DNA of 43,042 nt from DTU018 sp029550685 (lineage in GTDB: Bacteria > Bacillota > Syntrophomonadia > Syntrophomonadales > Syntrophomonadaceae): NCBI GenBank assembly GCA_035412805.1, contig DAONVO010000008.1:1-43042 (forward strand), in the 5' to 3' direction. Each line of letters starts with the position of its first letter. Within the stretch, counting starts at the first letter, position 1. A program made the position numbers and the translations under genes. Shown piece by piece: positions 17,111 through 25,766 of this stretch. Under the pieces are notes generated by a model. The model saw only the letters and a list, made by a program, of their open reading frames with translations, was not told where the DNA came from and did no database searches.

Positions 17111-17530
17111 ATGGGTTGGAATACCATTCTGAGGGGAACCAAAAACGGACTGCTCATTACCTGGGAATTGGCCCGGGTTGTTATACCGGTATTTTTCTGT
17201 GTTACCATCCTAAAATATACTCCGGTACTTCCCTGGATATCCCAGCATATGGTCCCCATTATGAAATTACTGGGTTTGCCGGGAGAAGCTGCTCTGCCGC
17301 TGGTATTAGGTTATTTCCTCAATATTTATGCGGCTATCGGTGCTATGCTTCCTTTGGGTCCAAGCGTAAGAGAGATAACCATTATATCGGTAATGCTGCT
17401 TTTGGCGCACAGCTTGCCCATGGAAGCAGCGGTAGCTAAACAGACTGGAGTCCCAGTGGCCGGCTTGATTTTGCTAAGAATCACCCTTTCCTTCATATCA
17501 GGTTATTTGTTTAATTTGGTATTGCCGTGA
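17111..17530 (+). CDS. Nucleoside-recognition (Gate) domain membrane protein, first of a pair
   Basis: A small membrane protein of about 139 residues with the Gate/nucleoside-recognition fold, related to halves of SpmA/SpmB-type proteins. Hydrophobic helices occur around ARVVIPVFFCVTILKY, AALPLVLGYFLNIYAAIGAML, ITIISVMLLLAHSLPMEAA and GLILLRITLSFISGYLFNLVL. The motif LGLPGEAALPLVLGYFLN is characteristic. The start is uncertain: ATG 17111 has AGGAG 13 bases away, while TTG 17102 and GTG 17099 are closer to it. A second, similar protein follows at 17726. Transport or sporulation-related functions are known for relatives; here the substrate is unknown. Confidence 0.8.
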   Translation: MGWNTILRGTKNGLLITWELARVVIPVFFCVTILKYTPVLPWISQHMVPIMKLLGLPGEAALPLVLGYFLNIYAAIGAMLPLGPSVREITIISVMLLLAHSLPMEAAVAKQTGVPVAGLILLRITLSFISGYLFNLVLP

Positions 17531-17698
17531 TAACGCCTCGCGGGGCGATGTGGGCATGTTCCCAACGATTTGCCTATTATGTATGGCAGGGGCAAACCTA
17601 CTGTCTGCTGTCATGAGGACTTGCGGAAGGCCATTCCGTGCAATGACATAAACGATGACAGGTGTAAGTTATTTCATTTGTCATAGCCTGTTCTACAG
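17531..17698. repeat. Intergenic fragments of an interspersed repeat
   Basis: The gap between the two Gate-domain genes contains a sequence also found in the large non-coding region at 22345-23185: an 18-base match in inverted orientation (17686-17703 against 22571-22588) and a 12-base direct match (AAACCTACTGTC at 17594 and 22976). GCAATGACA, a recurrent end of the same repeat class, occurs at 17640. The last few bases of the 18-mer run past this gap. Confidence 0.6.
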
Positions 17699-17725
17699 GT
17701 GACAATTGAAAGCAGGAGGCGGCCT

Positions 17726-18211
17726 ATGCTGGCAATTCTACAAGAAGCTTTATTGGGAAGCCTGAGCAATGTTTTACAGATTGCCCTGATTGTCATTCCC
17801 TTGATGATTTTTATTGAGATAATGAAAGACTTAAATTGGCTGAGTTATTTAACTGCAGTTCTGGCTCCGCTCACCCGTTGGATGAAACTTCCCCGGGAAG
17901 CCGGGCTGCCCTTGGTCGCTGGTTTGGTTTTTGGCATTTCTTATGGTGCTGGTATTATTATCCAGGCAGCCCGGGAGGGAACTCTGACCAACAGTGATAT
18001 ATACATGATTAATCTTTTTCTGGTAATATGCCATTCAGTGTTTGAGGATACCATACTATTTGCCGCTATTGGTGCCATTTGGCTGCCGGTACTTATTTAC
18101 CGGCTGCTGCTGGCGGTGGTTGTATGTGCAGCCATAGCTCGCTTCTGGCCTGGTTTTCCAGAACATTTGTTCCACAAAAAGGCCAATGCCACCCAAAGTG
18201 TGCTAAAATAG
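17726..18211 (+). CDS. Nucleoside-recognition (Gate) domain membrane protein, second of a pair
   Basis: A 161-residue membrane protein with a Gate domain: hydrophobic segments near VLQIALIVIPLMIFIEIM, LTAVLAPLTRWMKLPREAG, LPLVAGLVFGISYGAGIIIQA and IGAIWLPVLIYRLLLAVVV. The MKLPREAGLPLVAGL segment parallels LGLPGEAALPLVLGY in the upstream protein, so the two probably work as a pair. ATG 17726 is selected over an upstream GTG because AGGAGG sits six bases before it. It is followed by pcrA after 33 bases, perhaps in one transcript. Comparable pairs are annotated as nucleoside recognition or SpmA/SpmB-like; function here is unknown. Confidence 0.82.
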   Translation: MLAILQEALLGSLSNVLQIALIVIPLMIFIEIMKDLNWLSYLTAVLAPLTRWMKLPREAGLPLVAGLVFGISYGAGIIIQAAREGTLTNSDIYMINLFLVICHSVFEDTILFAAIGAIWLPVLIYRLLLAVVVCAAIARFWPGFPEHLFHKKANATQSVLK

Positions 18212-18244
18212 AGAAGAATTAGCTAATGGAGAAGGCGAAGACTG

Positions 18245-20329
18245 ATGAATCTTTTGGAAGGACTAAACTCACAACAAAAAGAAGCTGTCCTGCATACGGA
18301 TGGCCCCTGTTTGGTTTTAGCCGGGGCCGGCAGCGGAAAAACCAGAGTATTGACCAATCGTATTGCCTATCTGATAGAGCAAGGGGTTCCGCCCCATAGT
18401 ATCATGGCTATAACTTTCACCAATAAAGCTGCTCAGGAGATGAGGAGCCGGGTAATGGAATTAATCCCCGATTTTACAGGAGCCTGGGTACAGACCTTTC
18501 ATGCGGCTTGTTACCGGATCCTGCGCATGGATATTACCAGGTTAGGCTACCAGCATAATTTCACTATTGCTGATGAGGCTGATAGCCGCTCTATAATCAA
18601 AACTTTGCTTAAAGAACAGGGGGATTTTGAAAATCGACCTGATGAAATATACTATGCGATTAAAAAGGCCAAGAATAGCTTGTCAGATCCGGAAAAGTAT
18701 TTCTTATCTCAAAAAATGTCATATGCCCAACGGGAAAGGTATCTCGAGTTATTCAACTTATATAATTACCGTCTCAAACAGCTTAACGTAGTGGATTTTG
18801 AAGACTTAATCCTGCTGTGTATCCGGCTTTTTGAAGATCATCCGGATGTTTTGGAGAAGTATCAGAACTGGTTCCGTTACGTTTTAATTGATGAATACCA
18901 GGATACAAACTATGCTCAGTATCGATGGGCCAGACTTCTGGCTGCAAAACACCAGAATATCTTTGTGGTGGGGGATCCTGATCAATCCATCTACAGCTGG
19001 CGGGGAGCAGAGCCTTACAATATCAAACGCTTTTTGGATGATTACCCCCAGGTTAAAATTATTAAGCTGGAGCAGAATTATCGTTCCACTGAGGTGATAC
19101 TGCAAGCGGCCAATGCGGTTATTCAGTACAATGAGGACCGGGAGGAGAAAACTCTCTTTACCAATAAGCCTGGCGGGGATAAGATAGTACATTTTTGTGC
19201 GGGAGATAGTTTTCAGGAGGCTGCTTTTGTAGCTGACACCATTCAGGATTTGGTGGCGCATGATAACAGAAACTACCATGACTTTGCCGTATTTTATCGT
19301 ACTCACGCCCAGTCCCGTATTTTGGAGGATGCCTTGATACGCCGCTATGTCCCGTATCGCATTATCGGCGGCAAGCGTTTCTATGAACGAAAAGAAGTCA
19401 AAGATATCATAGCCTATCTGCGGTTGGCCTGTAATCCCAATGATCGCCTGAGCTTTGCCAGGGTAATTAATGTTCCCCGCCGCGGGGTGGGAGAGAAAAA
19501 CCTGGAAAAAATATATCAATTTGCTGAAGAAACCGGACAGCCACTGCTGCAGGTCCTGACTGACCCTGGGTTGATTCCAGGCATAAACCGGAAAACAGCC
19601 GCAGCTCTGCAGGATTTTTACGGCTTAATATCCTACATCGGTGATCTGGCCACATCAGGTGCTGATTTAAGGGAAATAATCGATCAGGTATTGCAAAACA
19701 GCGGGTATATTGAGGAGTTGCAGCGGACTATGCCTGATGCCGAGGTGCGAATTGAGAATCTTTACGAACTTCGATCCTTGGCGATTGAATTTGAAGAACA
19801 GGGTGGTGAAGGTCTGGAAGAATTTCTAGCCCAGACCGCTCTATCTCAGGATGATGATGAGCAGGACTATAGCGATGCGGTGCATCTGATGACTTTTCAT
19901 GGAGCCAAGGGATTGGAGTTTCCCATAGTATTTATGACCGGTATGGAGGAAGGAGTTTTTCCTTCTTATCGGAGTGAAACCCCGGAAGATTTAGCAGAGG
20001 AAAGAAGAATTTGCTACGTAGGTATTACCAGAGCCCGGGAGCGTCTTTACCTGACCCGAGCGGTTAACCGGCTGTTGTATGGATTTGAACGCAGCAACCC
20101 TCCCTCCCGCTTTATCCAGGAGATACCGGAAGAATTGCTGATGGTTCCTTCTAACCCCAGGATTGTTCCTGGTATCATTACCATAGGTGACCGGGTACAC
20201 CATAAGAAGTTTGGCAATGGCCGGGTGTTGGACCTGGATGACAATGAAGAAATTGCTACGGTTGAATTTGATTACGCTGGCGTAAAGCTGTTGCGTTTGG
20301 ATATTGCCCCTTTGGAAAAAATAAGTTAA
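18245..20329 (+). CDS. pcrA: ATP-dependent DNA helicase PcrA/UvrD
   Basis: A 694-residue superfamily 1A 3'-5' DNA helicase used in repair and in removing proteins or RNA polymerase from DNA. The Walker A motif is GAGSGKT (K32), motif Ia is ITFTNKAAQEM, motif II is LIDEYQDTN, motif III GDPDQSIYSWRGA, motif IV LEQNYRST, motif V HLMTFHGAKGLEF, and motif VI EERRICYVGITRARE. The C-terminal part (RVHHKKFGNGRVLDLDDNEE) matches the tudor-like domain of PcrA. Length is near the usual 700-740. It lies 23 bases before ligA, the common Firmicutes arrangement. Confidence 0.97.
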   Translation: MNLLEGLNSQQKEAVLHTDGPCLVLAGAGSGKTRVLTNRIAYLIEQGVPPHSIMAITFTNKAAQEMRSRVMELIPDFTGAWVQTFHAACYRILRMDITRLGYQHNFTIADEADSRSIIKTLLKEQGDFENRPDEIYYAIKKAKNSLSDPEKYFLSQKMSYAQRERYLELFNLYNYRLKQLNVVDFEDLILLCIRLFEDHPDVLEKYQNWFRYVLIDEYQDTNYAQYRWARLLAAKHQNIFVVGDPDQSIYSWRGAEPYNIKRFLDDYPQVKIIKLEQNYRSTEVILQAANAVIQYNEDREEKTLFTNKPGGDKIVHFCAGDSFQEAAFVADTIQDLVAHDNRNYHDFAVFYRTHAQSRILEDALIRRYVPYRIIGGKRFYERKEVKDIIAYLRLACNPNDRLSFARVINVPRRGVGEKNLEKIYQFAEETGQPLLQVLTDPGLIPGINRKTAAALQDFYGLISYIGDLATSGADLREIIDQVLQNSGYIEELQRTMPDAEVRIENLYELRSLAIEFEEQGGEGLEEFLAQTALSQDDDEQDYSDAVHLMTFHGAKGLEFPIVFMTGMEEGVFPSYRSETPEDLAEERRICYVGITRARERLYLTRAVNRLLYGFERSNPPSRFIQEIPEELLMVPSNPRIVPGIITIGDRVHHKKFGNGRVLDLDDNEEIATVEFDYAGVKLLRLDIAPLEKIS

Positions 20330-20352
20330 AAGACCGGAAGGGAGGAAAACGT

Positions 20353-22344
20353 TTGGCATCTTTACAGGAAAGAGCCGAACAGCTGCGCGAACAGATTCGT
20401 AAACACGATTACCATTATTATGTTCTGGATAATCCCTTAGTCAGTGACAGTGAATACGACCAGTTGATGAAAGAATTGCTGGAATTGGAGAAAAACCATC
20501 CAGAATTAGTAACTCCCGATTCCCCTACCCAACGGGTGGGCGGCAAAGCTTTGGATAAATTTGAGCGCATAGTGCACCGTCAGCCACTGCTGAGTCTTGA
20601 TAATGCCTTTTCCTTCCAGGAACTGAAGGATTTTGACCGGCGCATATCCAGGGTCCATGCCCAGCGGGACTATGTAGCGGAATTAAAAATAGATGGGGTG
20701 TCAATAGCCCTGGTTTATGAAAACGGAATACTAGTTAATGCTGCTACCCGGGGTGACGGTTTGGTAGGGGAAGACGTTACCTCTAATGTAAAAACTATTC
20801 ACAGCATCCCTTTGAAATTGCGCACACCGGTAAGTCACCTGGAAGTTCGCGGCGAGATATACATGCCTAAAGCTGAGTTTGTGCGTCTTAACCAGCAGAA
20901 AGAGGAGCAGGGGGAGCGGGTTTTTGCCAACCCGCGCAACGCTGCGGCTGGTTCCCTGCGACAGCTGGATCCCAGCATTACTGCCCAGCGAGCCTTGGCC
21001 GCATTTATATATGACATCCTTTATATTGAAGGAACCAGCATTTCTACTCAGTGGGAAGCCTTGAACTACTTACGTGAGCAGGGTTTTCCTGTCAACCCGG
21101 AAGCACGCTGGGCCCAGACTATTGATCAGGTCTGGGAATTCTGCCAGGAACTCCAAGCTAAACGCCATGACCTGTCCTACGAGATTGATGGAGTGGTTAT
21201 TAAGTTAAATTCCCTAGCTCAGCGGGAAGGCTTGGGTACTACCGCCCGCAGTCCGCGCTGGGCCATTGCCTATAAATTTCCCGCAGAAGAGAAAGAAACC
21301 CGTATAATCGACGTGGAAGTGAATGTGGGTCGTACTGGTGTTATTGTTCCTACAGCTTTAATGGAACCGGTGTTTTTAGCAGGAACCACCGTCAGCCGGG
21401 CGAGCATGCACAATTTTGATCTGGTGCAGGATAAAGACATACGCATTGGTGACATAGTGCTGGTGCGAAAAGCCGCTGATATAATTCCCGAAGTAATTAG
21501 ACCGCTGCCGGAACGCCGCACTGGGCAGGAAATCGAGATTATTCCGCCCCAGAATTGTCCCGCCTGCGGCAGTCAAGTCGTGCGTTCCCCGGGAGAAGTG
21601 GCGATCCGCTGTGAAAACATCAATTGTCCGGCCCGTATCAAAGAAAGCCTTATTTTCTTTGCCTCCCGTTCCGCTATGGACATTGAAGGGCTGGGACCAG
21701 CCATTGTCGAGCAGCTGGTCGAAAGAGGAATGGTCACCAAACTGGAAGATTTGTACCGGCTACAGGCTGCCGATCTGGAAGCTCTGGAACGCATGGGACC
21801 TAAATCAGCTGCTAATTTGCTGCAGGCTATAGAAGCCAGCAAAGAGCGGCCTCTGCATAGGCTTATCACCGCTTTGGGTATCAGGCATATCGGGGCAAAA
21901 ACCGCCCGTATACTAACCCAACGGTATAGAAGTATCGAGGAATTCTACCAGGCAACCAAAGAAGAGATTACCACTATTCCCGAAATAGGTGACATTATGG
22001 CTGCCAGCCTGATAGCCTTTTTCCAGGAACCCCGCAACCGGGCAACTATCGAAAACCTGCAAAAGGCAGGGGTAAATACTGTAGAAACGATTTTGGATAA
22101 AAGCGATCTTCCCCTGGCTGGGAAAGCTTTTGTCCTGACCGGCACCCTGCCCAACCTGACCCGCAATGAGGCCACTGAGCTGATTGAATCCAAGGGTGGG
22201 CGGGTATCTTCCAGCGTAAGCCGCAAAACTGATTATGTGGTAGTGGGCAGCGATCCCGGCAGCAAGTACGACAAAGCTGTACAGTTGGGCATTACCATTC
22301 TGGATGAGGAAGCCCTGCTGACCCTGCTCAACTCGTCGACATAA
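20353..22344 (+). CDS. ligA: NAD-dependent DNA ligase LigA
   Basis: A 663-residue bacterial DNA ligase that seals nicks using NAD+. The N-terminal Ia domain contains the NMN-contacting HDYHYYVLD segment. The adenylation domain has the nucleotidyl lysine K112 in ELKIDGVS. An OB fold follows, then a four-Cys zinc site (C402, C405, C420, C425), helix-hairpin-helix repeats (GLGPAIVEQLV, ALGIRHIGAKTARIL, IPEIGDIMA) and a C-terminal BRCT domain (GKAFVLTGTLPNLTR to about 660). Length and domain order are typical. The start is TTG, preceded by AAGGGAGG. A large non-coding repeat region begins right after its stop. Confidence 0.97.
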   Translation: MASLQERAEQLREQIRKHDYHYYVLDNPLVSDSEYDQLMKELLELEKNHPELVTPDSPTQRVGGKALDKFERIVHRQPLLSLDNAFSFQELKDFDRRISRVHAQRDYVAELKIDGVSIALVYENGILVNAATRGDGLVGEDVTSNVKTIHSIPLKLRTPVSHLEVRGEIYMPKAEFVRLNQQKEEQGERVFANPRNAAAGSLRQLDPSITAQRALAAFIYDILYIEGTSISTQWEALNYLREQGFPVNPEARWAQTIDQVWEFCQELQAKRHDLSYEIDGVVIKLNSLAQREGLGTTARSPRWAIAYKFPAEEKETRIIDVEVNVGRTGVIVPTALMEPVFLAGTTVSRASMHNFDLVQDKDIRIGDIVLVRKAADIIPEVIRPLPERRTGQEIEIIPPQNCPACGSQVVRSPGEVAIRCENINCPARIKESLIFFASRSAMDIEGLGPAIVEQLVERGMVTKLEDLYRLQAADLEALERMGPKSAANLLQAIEASKERPLHRLITALGIRHIGAKTARILTQRYRSIEEFYQATKEEITTIPEIGDIMAASLIAFFQEPRNRATIENLQKAGVNTVETILDKSDLPLAGKAFVLTGTLPNLTRNEATELIESKGGRVSSSVSRKTDYVVVGSDPGSKYDKAVQLGITILDEEALLTLLNSST

Positions 22345-22429
22345 TGGCTGTGAATACAGCCCGCGCCGTTTCATCGGCCGTTCCGGCTCTCCGGTGTTCG
22401 TTTCTCTGGAAACACTATTAATATTGCGA

Positions 22430-22587
22430 GGAGCGAGCCGGCTAATACCCCTGTATCCCGGCTAACACTCCTGCCAAGCCATGGTTAGCGTAGACCGGCA
22501 TAGAGATTGCCGCGTGCAATAACAGTATAGCTGCCTTTTGTACTGATGCGAGGGCAGTTTTCGCAACAATCGTCACCTGTAGAACAG
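22430..22587. repeat. Long direct repeat, copy 1
   Basis: Begins GGAGCGAGCCGGCTAATACC and ends CACCTGTAGAACAGG. It pairs with 22807-22965 with scattered substitutions and one indel. Neither copy encodes a protein. Confidence 0.8.
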
Positions 22588-22806
22588 GCCACGATGAATG
22601 AAAACATCGCTTCACGGATTAAGCAGGCGTATTAGCCGGGCGAGTGACATACGACGAGCCGTTGCCACCCACGGCGAAACTGAGGGCTGCGAAGCGTAGC
22701 GAGAAACAGGATGTTTCGAGCAGCGAGGACTGAGTGCATGGATGCCGAATTCCGAGCGGTCCGCTTCGCACCGAAGTAAGCCGATGTGTTGCAGGCGAGG
22801 AGTCTT

Positions 22807-22965
22807 GGAGCGAGCCGGCTAATACCCGTGCATCCCGGCTAACGCTCCTACCAAGCCGTGGTTAGCGTAGACCGGCATAGAGATTGCCGCGCGCAATGAC
22901 AGTATAACTGCCTTTTGTACTGACACGAGGGCAGTTTTCGCAGCAATTTTCACCTGTAGAACAGG
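22807..22965. repeat. Long direct repeat, copy 2
   Basis: Second copy of the sequence at 22430-22587, about 377 bases further on. Its end continues into GCGAAGGGTAAACCTACTGTC, part of which is also found in the gap between the two Gate-domain genes. Confidence 0.8.
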
Positions 22966-23145
22966 TGCGAAGGGTAAACCTACTGTCGACTTCGACTCAG
23001 GTAAAAGGAGTATTTCGCAGCAATGACAATTTAGGTTTTCCTTTTTTCGGTGATGGCAGGTTATAGTTTTCATTCATCGTGGTTTGCACCCCAGGTGGCA
23101 TTGTATACATTCCAGCCCATCCTTTTCTTATCAGCATTAAAGGGG

Positions 23146-23151
23146 TATAAT
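23146..23151 (+). promoter_or_regulatory. Possible -10 element for the DUF554 gene
   Basis: TATAAT lies 34 bases before the DUF554 start codon. The -35 position (TTTTCT, 17 bases upstream) is weak, so the call rests on the perfect -10 and its location after a non-coding repeat region. Confidence 0.35.
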
Positions 23152-23185
23152 GCTGTCAATATGCAAGAATAGGTATGAATGAAAC

Positions 23186-23872
23186 ATGACGGGAACGATC
23201 ATCAATGCAGCTGCGATTATTGGAGCTGGTTTGCTTGGCTTAGCTTTGCGCAAAGGCATACCCGCTCACATTAGCCGGACCATGCAGGATGGCCTGGGGC
23301 TGCTCATAATTATTATAGGTGTTCAGTATGGCTTGAAAGCCGATAACCTGGCGGTAATAGGCCTTAGCCTGGCATTCGGAGCAGCTATTGGTGAGTGGCG
23401 GAAGTGGGAGGCCCGTCTGGAGACTTGGGGAGAACAGCTGCAAAATCGCTTTGGCAATGGAAACAGCTCGTTTGTAAAGGGATTTGTATCGGCTACCCTG
23501 TTGTTTTGTGTAGGAGCCATGGCTGTAGTAGGGTCATTAGAAGATGGCTTGACCGGCAATTACCAAATACTTCTGGTTAAGTCCATGCTGGATGGCATTT
23601 TCTCCATGCTCTTTGCAGCCAGTATGGGGGCTGGGGTGCTGTTTTCAGCTATTCCAGTGTTAATCTATCAGGGAACTATAAGTTTGGGAGCAGGATTTAT
23701 CAAACCCCTTCTCACGGATGTCATGCTCAATAATATTACGGCCCTGGGCGGGGTTTTAATTGCTGGTTTGGGCTTAAATATTCTGGGAGTAACCCGTATT
23801 AGAGTAGCTAACCTGTTACCTGGAATATTGCTGGTGCCTCTGATTACCCTTATTTTTCAAATATTGCCCTGA
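23186..23872 (+). CDS. DUF554 family membrane protein
   Basis: A 228-residue integral membrane protein of the DUF554 (YdfK/YqgA-like) family. It begins MTGTIINAAAIIGAGLLGLALRKG style, with about six or seven hydrophobic segments; landmarks include GLGLLIIIIGVQYGL, SATLLFCVGAMAVVGSLEDGL, SMLDGIFSMLFAASMGAGVLF and ALGGVLIAGLGLNILG. The family is widespread but its function is unknown; transporter activity is only a guess. The ATG has little visible ribosome-binding sequence. It is separated from gatC by 139 bases that contain a promoter-like element, so it is probably its own unit. Confidence 0.88.
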   Translation: MTGTIINAAAIIGAGLLGLALRKGIPAHISRTMQDGLGLLIIIIGVQYGLKADNLAVIGLSLAFGAAIGEWRKWEARLETWGEQLQNRFGNGNSSFVKGFVSATLLFCVGAMAVVGSLEDGLTGNYQILLVKSMLDGIFSMLFAASMGAGVLFSAIPVLIYQGTISLGAGFIKPLLTDVMLNNITALGGVLIAGLGLNILGVTRIRVANLLPGILLVPLITLIFQILP

Positions 23873-23960
23873 GGTTAAAGGACGCAAATCTTTGTATTTC
23901 ACCAGGATTACGTTGATATAAGCGGGATTGCAAGTTAGATCGTGTTAGAGTATACTTTTT

Positions 23961-23969
23961 TGCTATAAT
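23961..23969 (+). promoter_or_regulatory. Extended -10 promoter element for the gatCAB operon
   Basis: TGCTATAAT matches the extended -10 consensus TGnTATAAT. It sits 43 bases upstream of the gatC start. No good -35 hexamer lies at the usual spacing, which is tolerated for extended -10 promoters. Confidence 0.5.
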
Positions 23970-24011
23970 TATTGAAGTAAATTATTACATGTGGCGAAGG
24001 AGGCCGTTTTA

Positions 24012-24296
24012 GTGGCTATTAGTGTAAAACAAGTTGAACAGGTTGCCTATTTAGCCCGGTTGGAATTGACTGAACCGGAAAAGCAATTATTTGCCGAGCA
24101 ATTGACGGCTATTCTGGAATATGCTGAGAAACTTAATGAAATTGATACTGAAAAGGTGGAGCCCCTTCACCATATTTTGCCCATATATAATGTTTTACGT
24201 GAAGATGTAGTTCAGCCAGGACCGTCCCGGGAGGAGATTCTCAGCAACGCGCCTCTCGTGGAAGATGGACAGTACAAAGTACCCAGGATTATCTAG
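24012..24296 (+). CDS. gatC: Asp-tRNA(Asn)/Glu-tRNA(Gln) amidotransferase subunit C
   Basis: A 94-residue subunit that wraps around and stabilises GatA/GatB in the enzyme that amidates mischarged Glu-tRNA(Gln) and Asp-tRNA(Asn). The typical N-terminus VEQVAYLARLELTEPEKQLFAEQLTAIL is present, followed by LNEIDTEKVEPLHH and LREDV, all hallmarks of GatC. GTG 24012 is preferred to GTG 23991, because AAGGAGG (23996-24002) lies nine bases before it and the protein then starts as usual. It begins the gatCAB operon. Confidence 0.95.
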   Translation: MAISVKQVEQVAYLARLELTEPEKQLFAEQLTAILEYAEKLNEIDTEKVEPLHHILPIYNVLREDVVQPGPSREEILSNAPLVEDGQYKVPRII

Positions 24297-24308
24297 GGAG
24301 TGAGAGCA

Positions 24309-25766
24309 GTGGAATTGTATGAATTAACCTGTCATGAACTAAAAGAGAAGTTAGACCAGAAAGAAGTATCCAGCCGGGAAATTACCCAATCCTTCCTTGA
24401 GCGTATTGATAAGGTAGAGGATCAGGTAAAAGCATTTGTTACTATTACCGGCGATTTGGCCCTGCAGCAAGCCGAACAATATGATGCAGGGGATGCTGTT
24501 CCAGGTCTGGGGGGTATACCCTATGGATTAAAAGATATTATCTGTACCAGAGGGATTCGTACCACTGCTTCCTCAAAGATGCTGGAAAACTACGTTCCCT
24601 TCTATGATGCAATGGTAGCTGCCCGGCTGGCTGAGCATAAAGGAATATTGCTGGGAAAATTAAACCTGGACGAATTTGCCATGGGGTCTTCTACTGAACA
24701 GTCAGCCTTTTATCCTACCAGAAACCCCTGGGATTTGGAAAGAGTACCGGGAGGCTCGTCCGGAGGCTCGGCAGCAGCAGTAGCTGCTGGTGAAGTACCC
24801 TTTTCCCTGGGCACAGATTCAGGAGGTTCTATTCGCCAGCCGGCTGCCTTCTGTGGGGTGGTGGGACTGAAGCCAACTTACGGAAGGGTTTCCCGCTGGG
24901 GAGTTATGGCTTACGCCTCCTCTTTTGATCAGGTCGGGGTTATATCCCGGGATGTTGAAGACTGTGCTCTGGTATTAAATGTTATAGCCGGACATGACCC
25001 CCGTGATTCTACGTCGGTTGACCAGCCAGTACCTGATTATACCAGCTTCTTAACCTCTGACATTAAGGGACTGAAAATTGCTTATCCCCGGGAGTATTTT
25101 CAGCAGGGGGTAGACAGCGAGATACGCCAGCTAATCTTAAACGCACTCAAGCATTTTGAGCAACTGGGAGCAATTGTTGAGGAAGTATCTCTGCCCCACA
25201 GCGAATATGCTTTGCCGGCTTATTACTTGATTGCACCGGCTGAAGCCAGTGCTAATCTGGCTCGTTTTGACGGGGTCCGTTATGGATTGCGCGACCAGCA
25301 GGCTGAAAATGTGGTGGACATGTTCTCACGGAGCCGGGCAGCTGGTTTCGGCGCGGAAGTGAAGCGGCGGATTATGCTGGGAACCTATGCCCTTAGTTCC
25401 GGGTATTATGATGCCTACTATTTGAAAGCTTTAAAGGTGCGCCGCCTTATTGCTGATGATTTTGCTAAGGTATTTGCTGACCATGACCTGATTATAGCAC
25501 CGACTACTCCTACGGTAGCTTTCCGTATAGGAGAACAGACTGATGACTTGCTGACCCTGTATATGAATGATATATTAACTGTTCCTATAAACATGGCCGG
25601 TCTTCCCGGGATGTCCATTCCCTGTGGGTTTATAGGTGGGATGCCGGTAGGAATGCAGATAGTTGGCAAACCTTTCGATGAAGGTACTATATTTAAGGCG
25701 GCTTATTCCTTCGAACAAGCCACTGATTATCATAAAGCCAGACCAACCCTGGGGGTGAGTAAATAA
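24309..25766 (+). CDS. gatA: Asp-tRNA(Asn)/Glu-tRNA(Gln) amidotransferase subunit A
   Basis: A 485-residue amidase-signature glutaminase subunit that releases ammonia from glutamine for GatB. The Ser-cisSer-Lys triad is visible: K75 (YGLKDII), S150 (PGGSSGGSAAAVAAG) and nucleophile S174 (DSGGSIRQPA). The N-terminal MELYELTCHELKEKL and C-terminal PTLGVSK ends are typical. GTG 24309 is preferred over GTG 24300, since the GGGAG at 24296-24300 fits it at eight bases. It follows gatC closely and overlaps gatB by one base, so the three subunits are translationally coupled. Confidence 0.97.
   Translation: MELYELTCHELKEKLDQKEVSSREITQSFLERIDKVEDQVKAFVTITGDLALQQAEQYDAGDAVPGLGGIPYGLKDIICTRGIRTTASSKMLENYVPFYDAMVAARLAEHKGILLGKLNLDEFAMGSSTEQSAFYPTRNPWDLERVPGGSSGGSAAAVAAGEVPFSLGTDSGGSIRQPAAFCGVVGLKPTYGRVSRWGVMAYASSFDQVGVISRDVEDCALVLNVIAGHDPRDSTSVDQPVPDYTSFLTSDIKGLKIAYPREYFQQGVDSEIRQLILNALKHFEQLGAIVEEVSLPHSEYALPAYYLIAPAEASANLARFDGVRYGLRDQQAENVVDMFSRSRAAGFGAEVKRRIMLGTYALSSGYYDAYYLKALKVRRLIADDFAKVFADHDLIIAPTTPTVAFRIGEQTDDLLTLYMNDILTVPINMAGLPGMSIPCGFIGGMPVGMQIVGKPFDEGTIFKAAYSFEQATDYHKARPTLGVSK

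Larger units (their letters stand above)
22345..23185. repeat. 840-bp non-coding region rich in interspersed and direct repeats
   Basis: No credible gene lies between ligA and the DUF554 gene. The region contains two ~93% similar copies of a ~158-base sequence (22430-22587 and 22807-22965), a perfect 17-base inverted pair (22588-22604 and 23066-23082), and sections shared with 35986-36124, such as CATCGGCCGTTCCGGC (22372-22387 and 36046-36061). The middle (22600-22800) is GC-rich with many short hairpins. The composition and architecture suggest a composite of mobile non-coding repeats; the 84-codon open frame inside it is judged spurious. Confidence 0.75.

Noticed and set aside
22819..23073. 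84-residue open frame on the minus strand in the repeat island
   Set aside because: It lies over a duplicated repeat, has no ribosome-binding site of note, and resembles no known protein.
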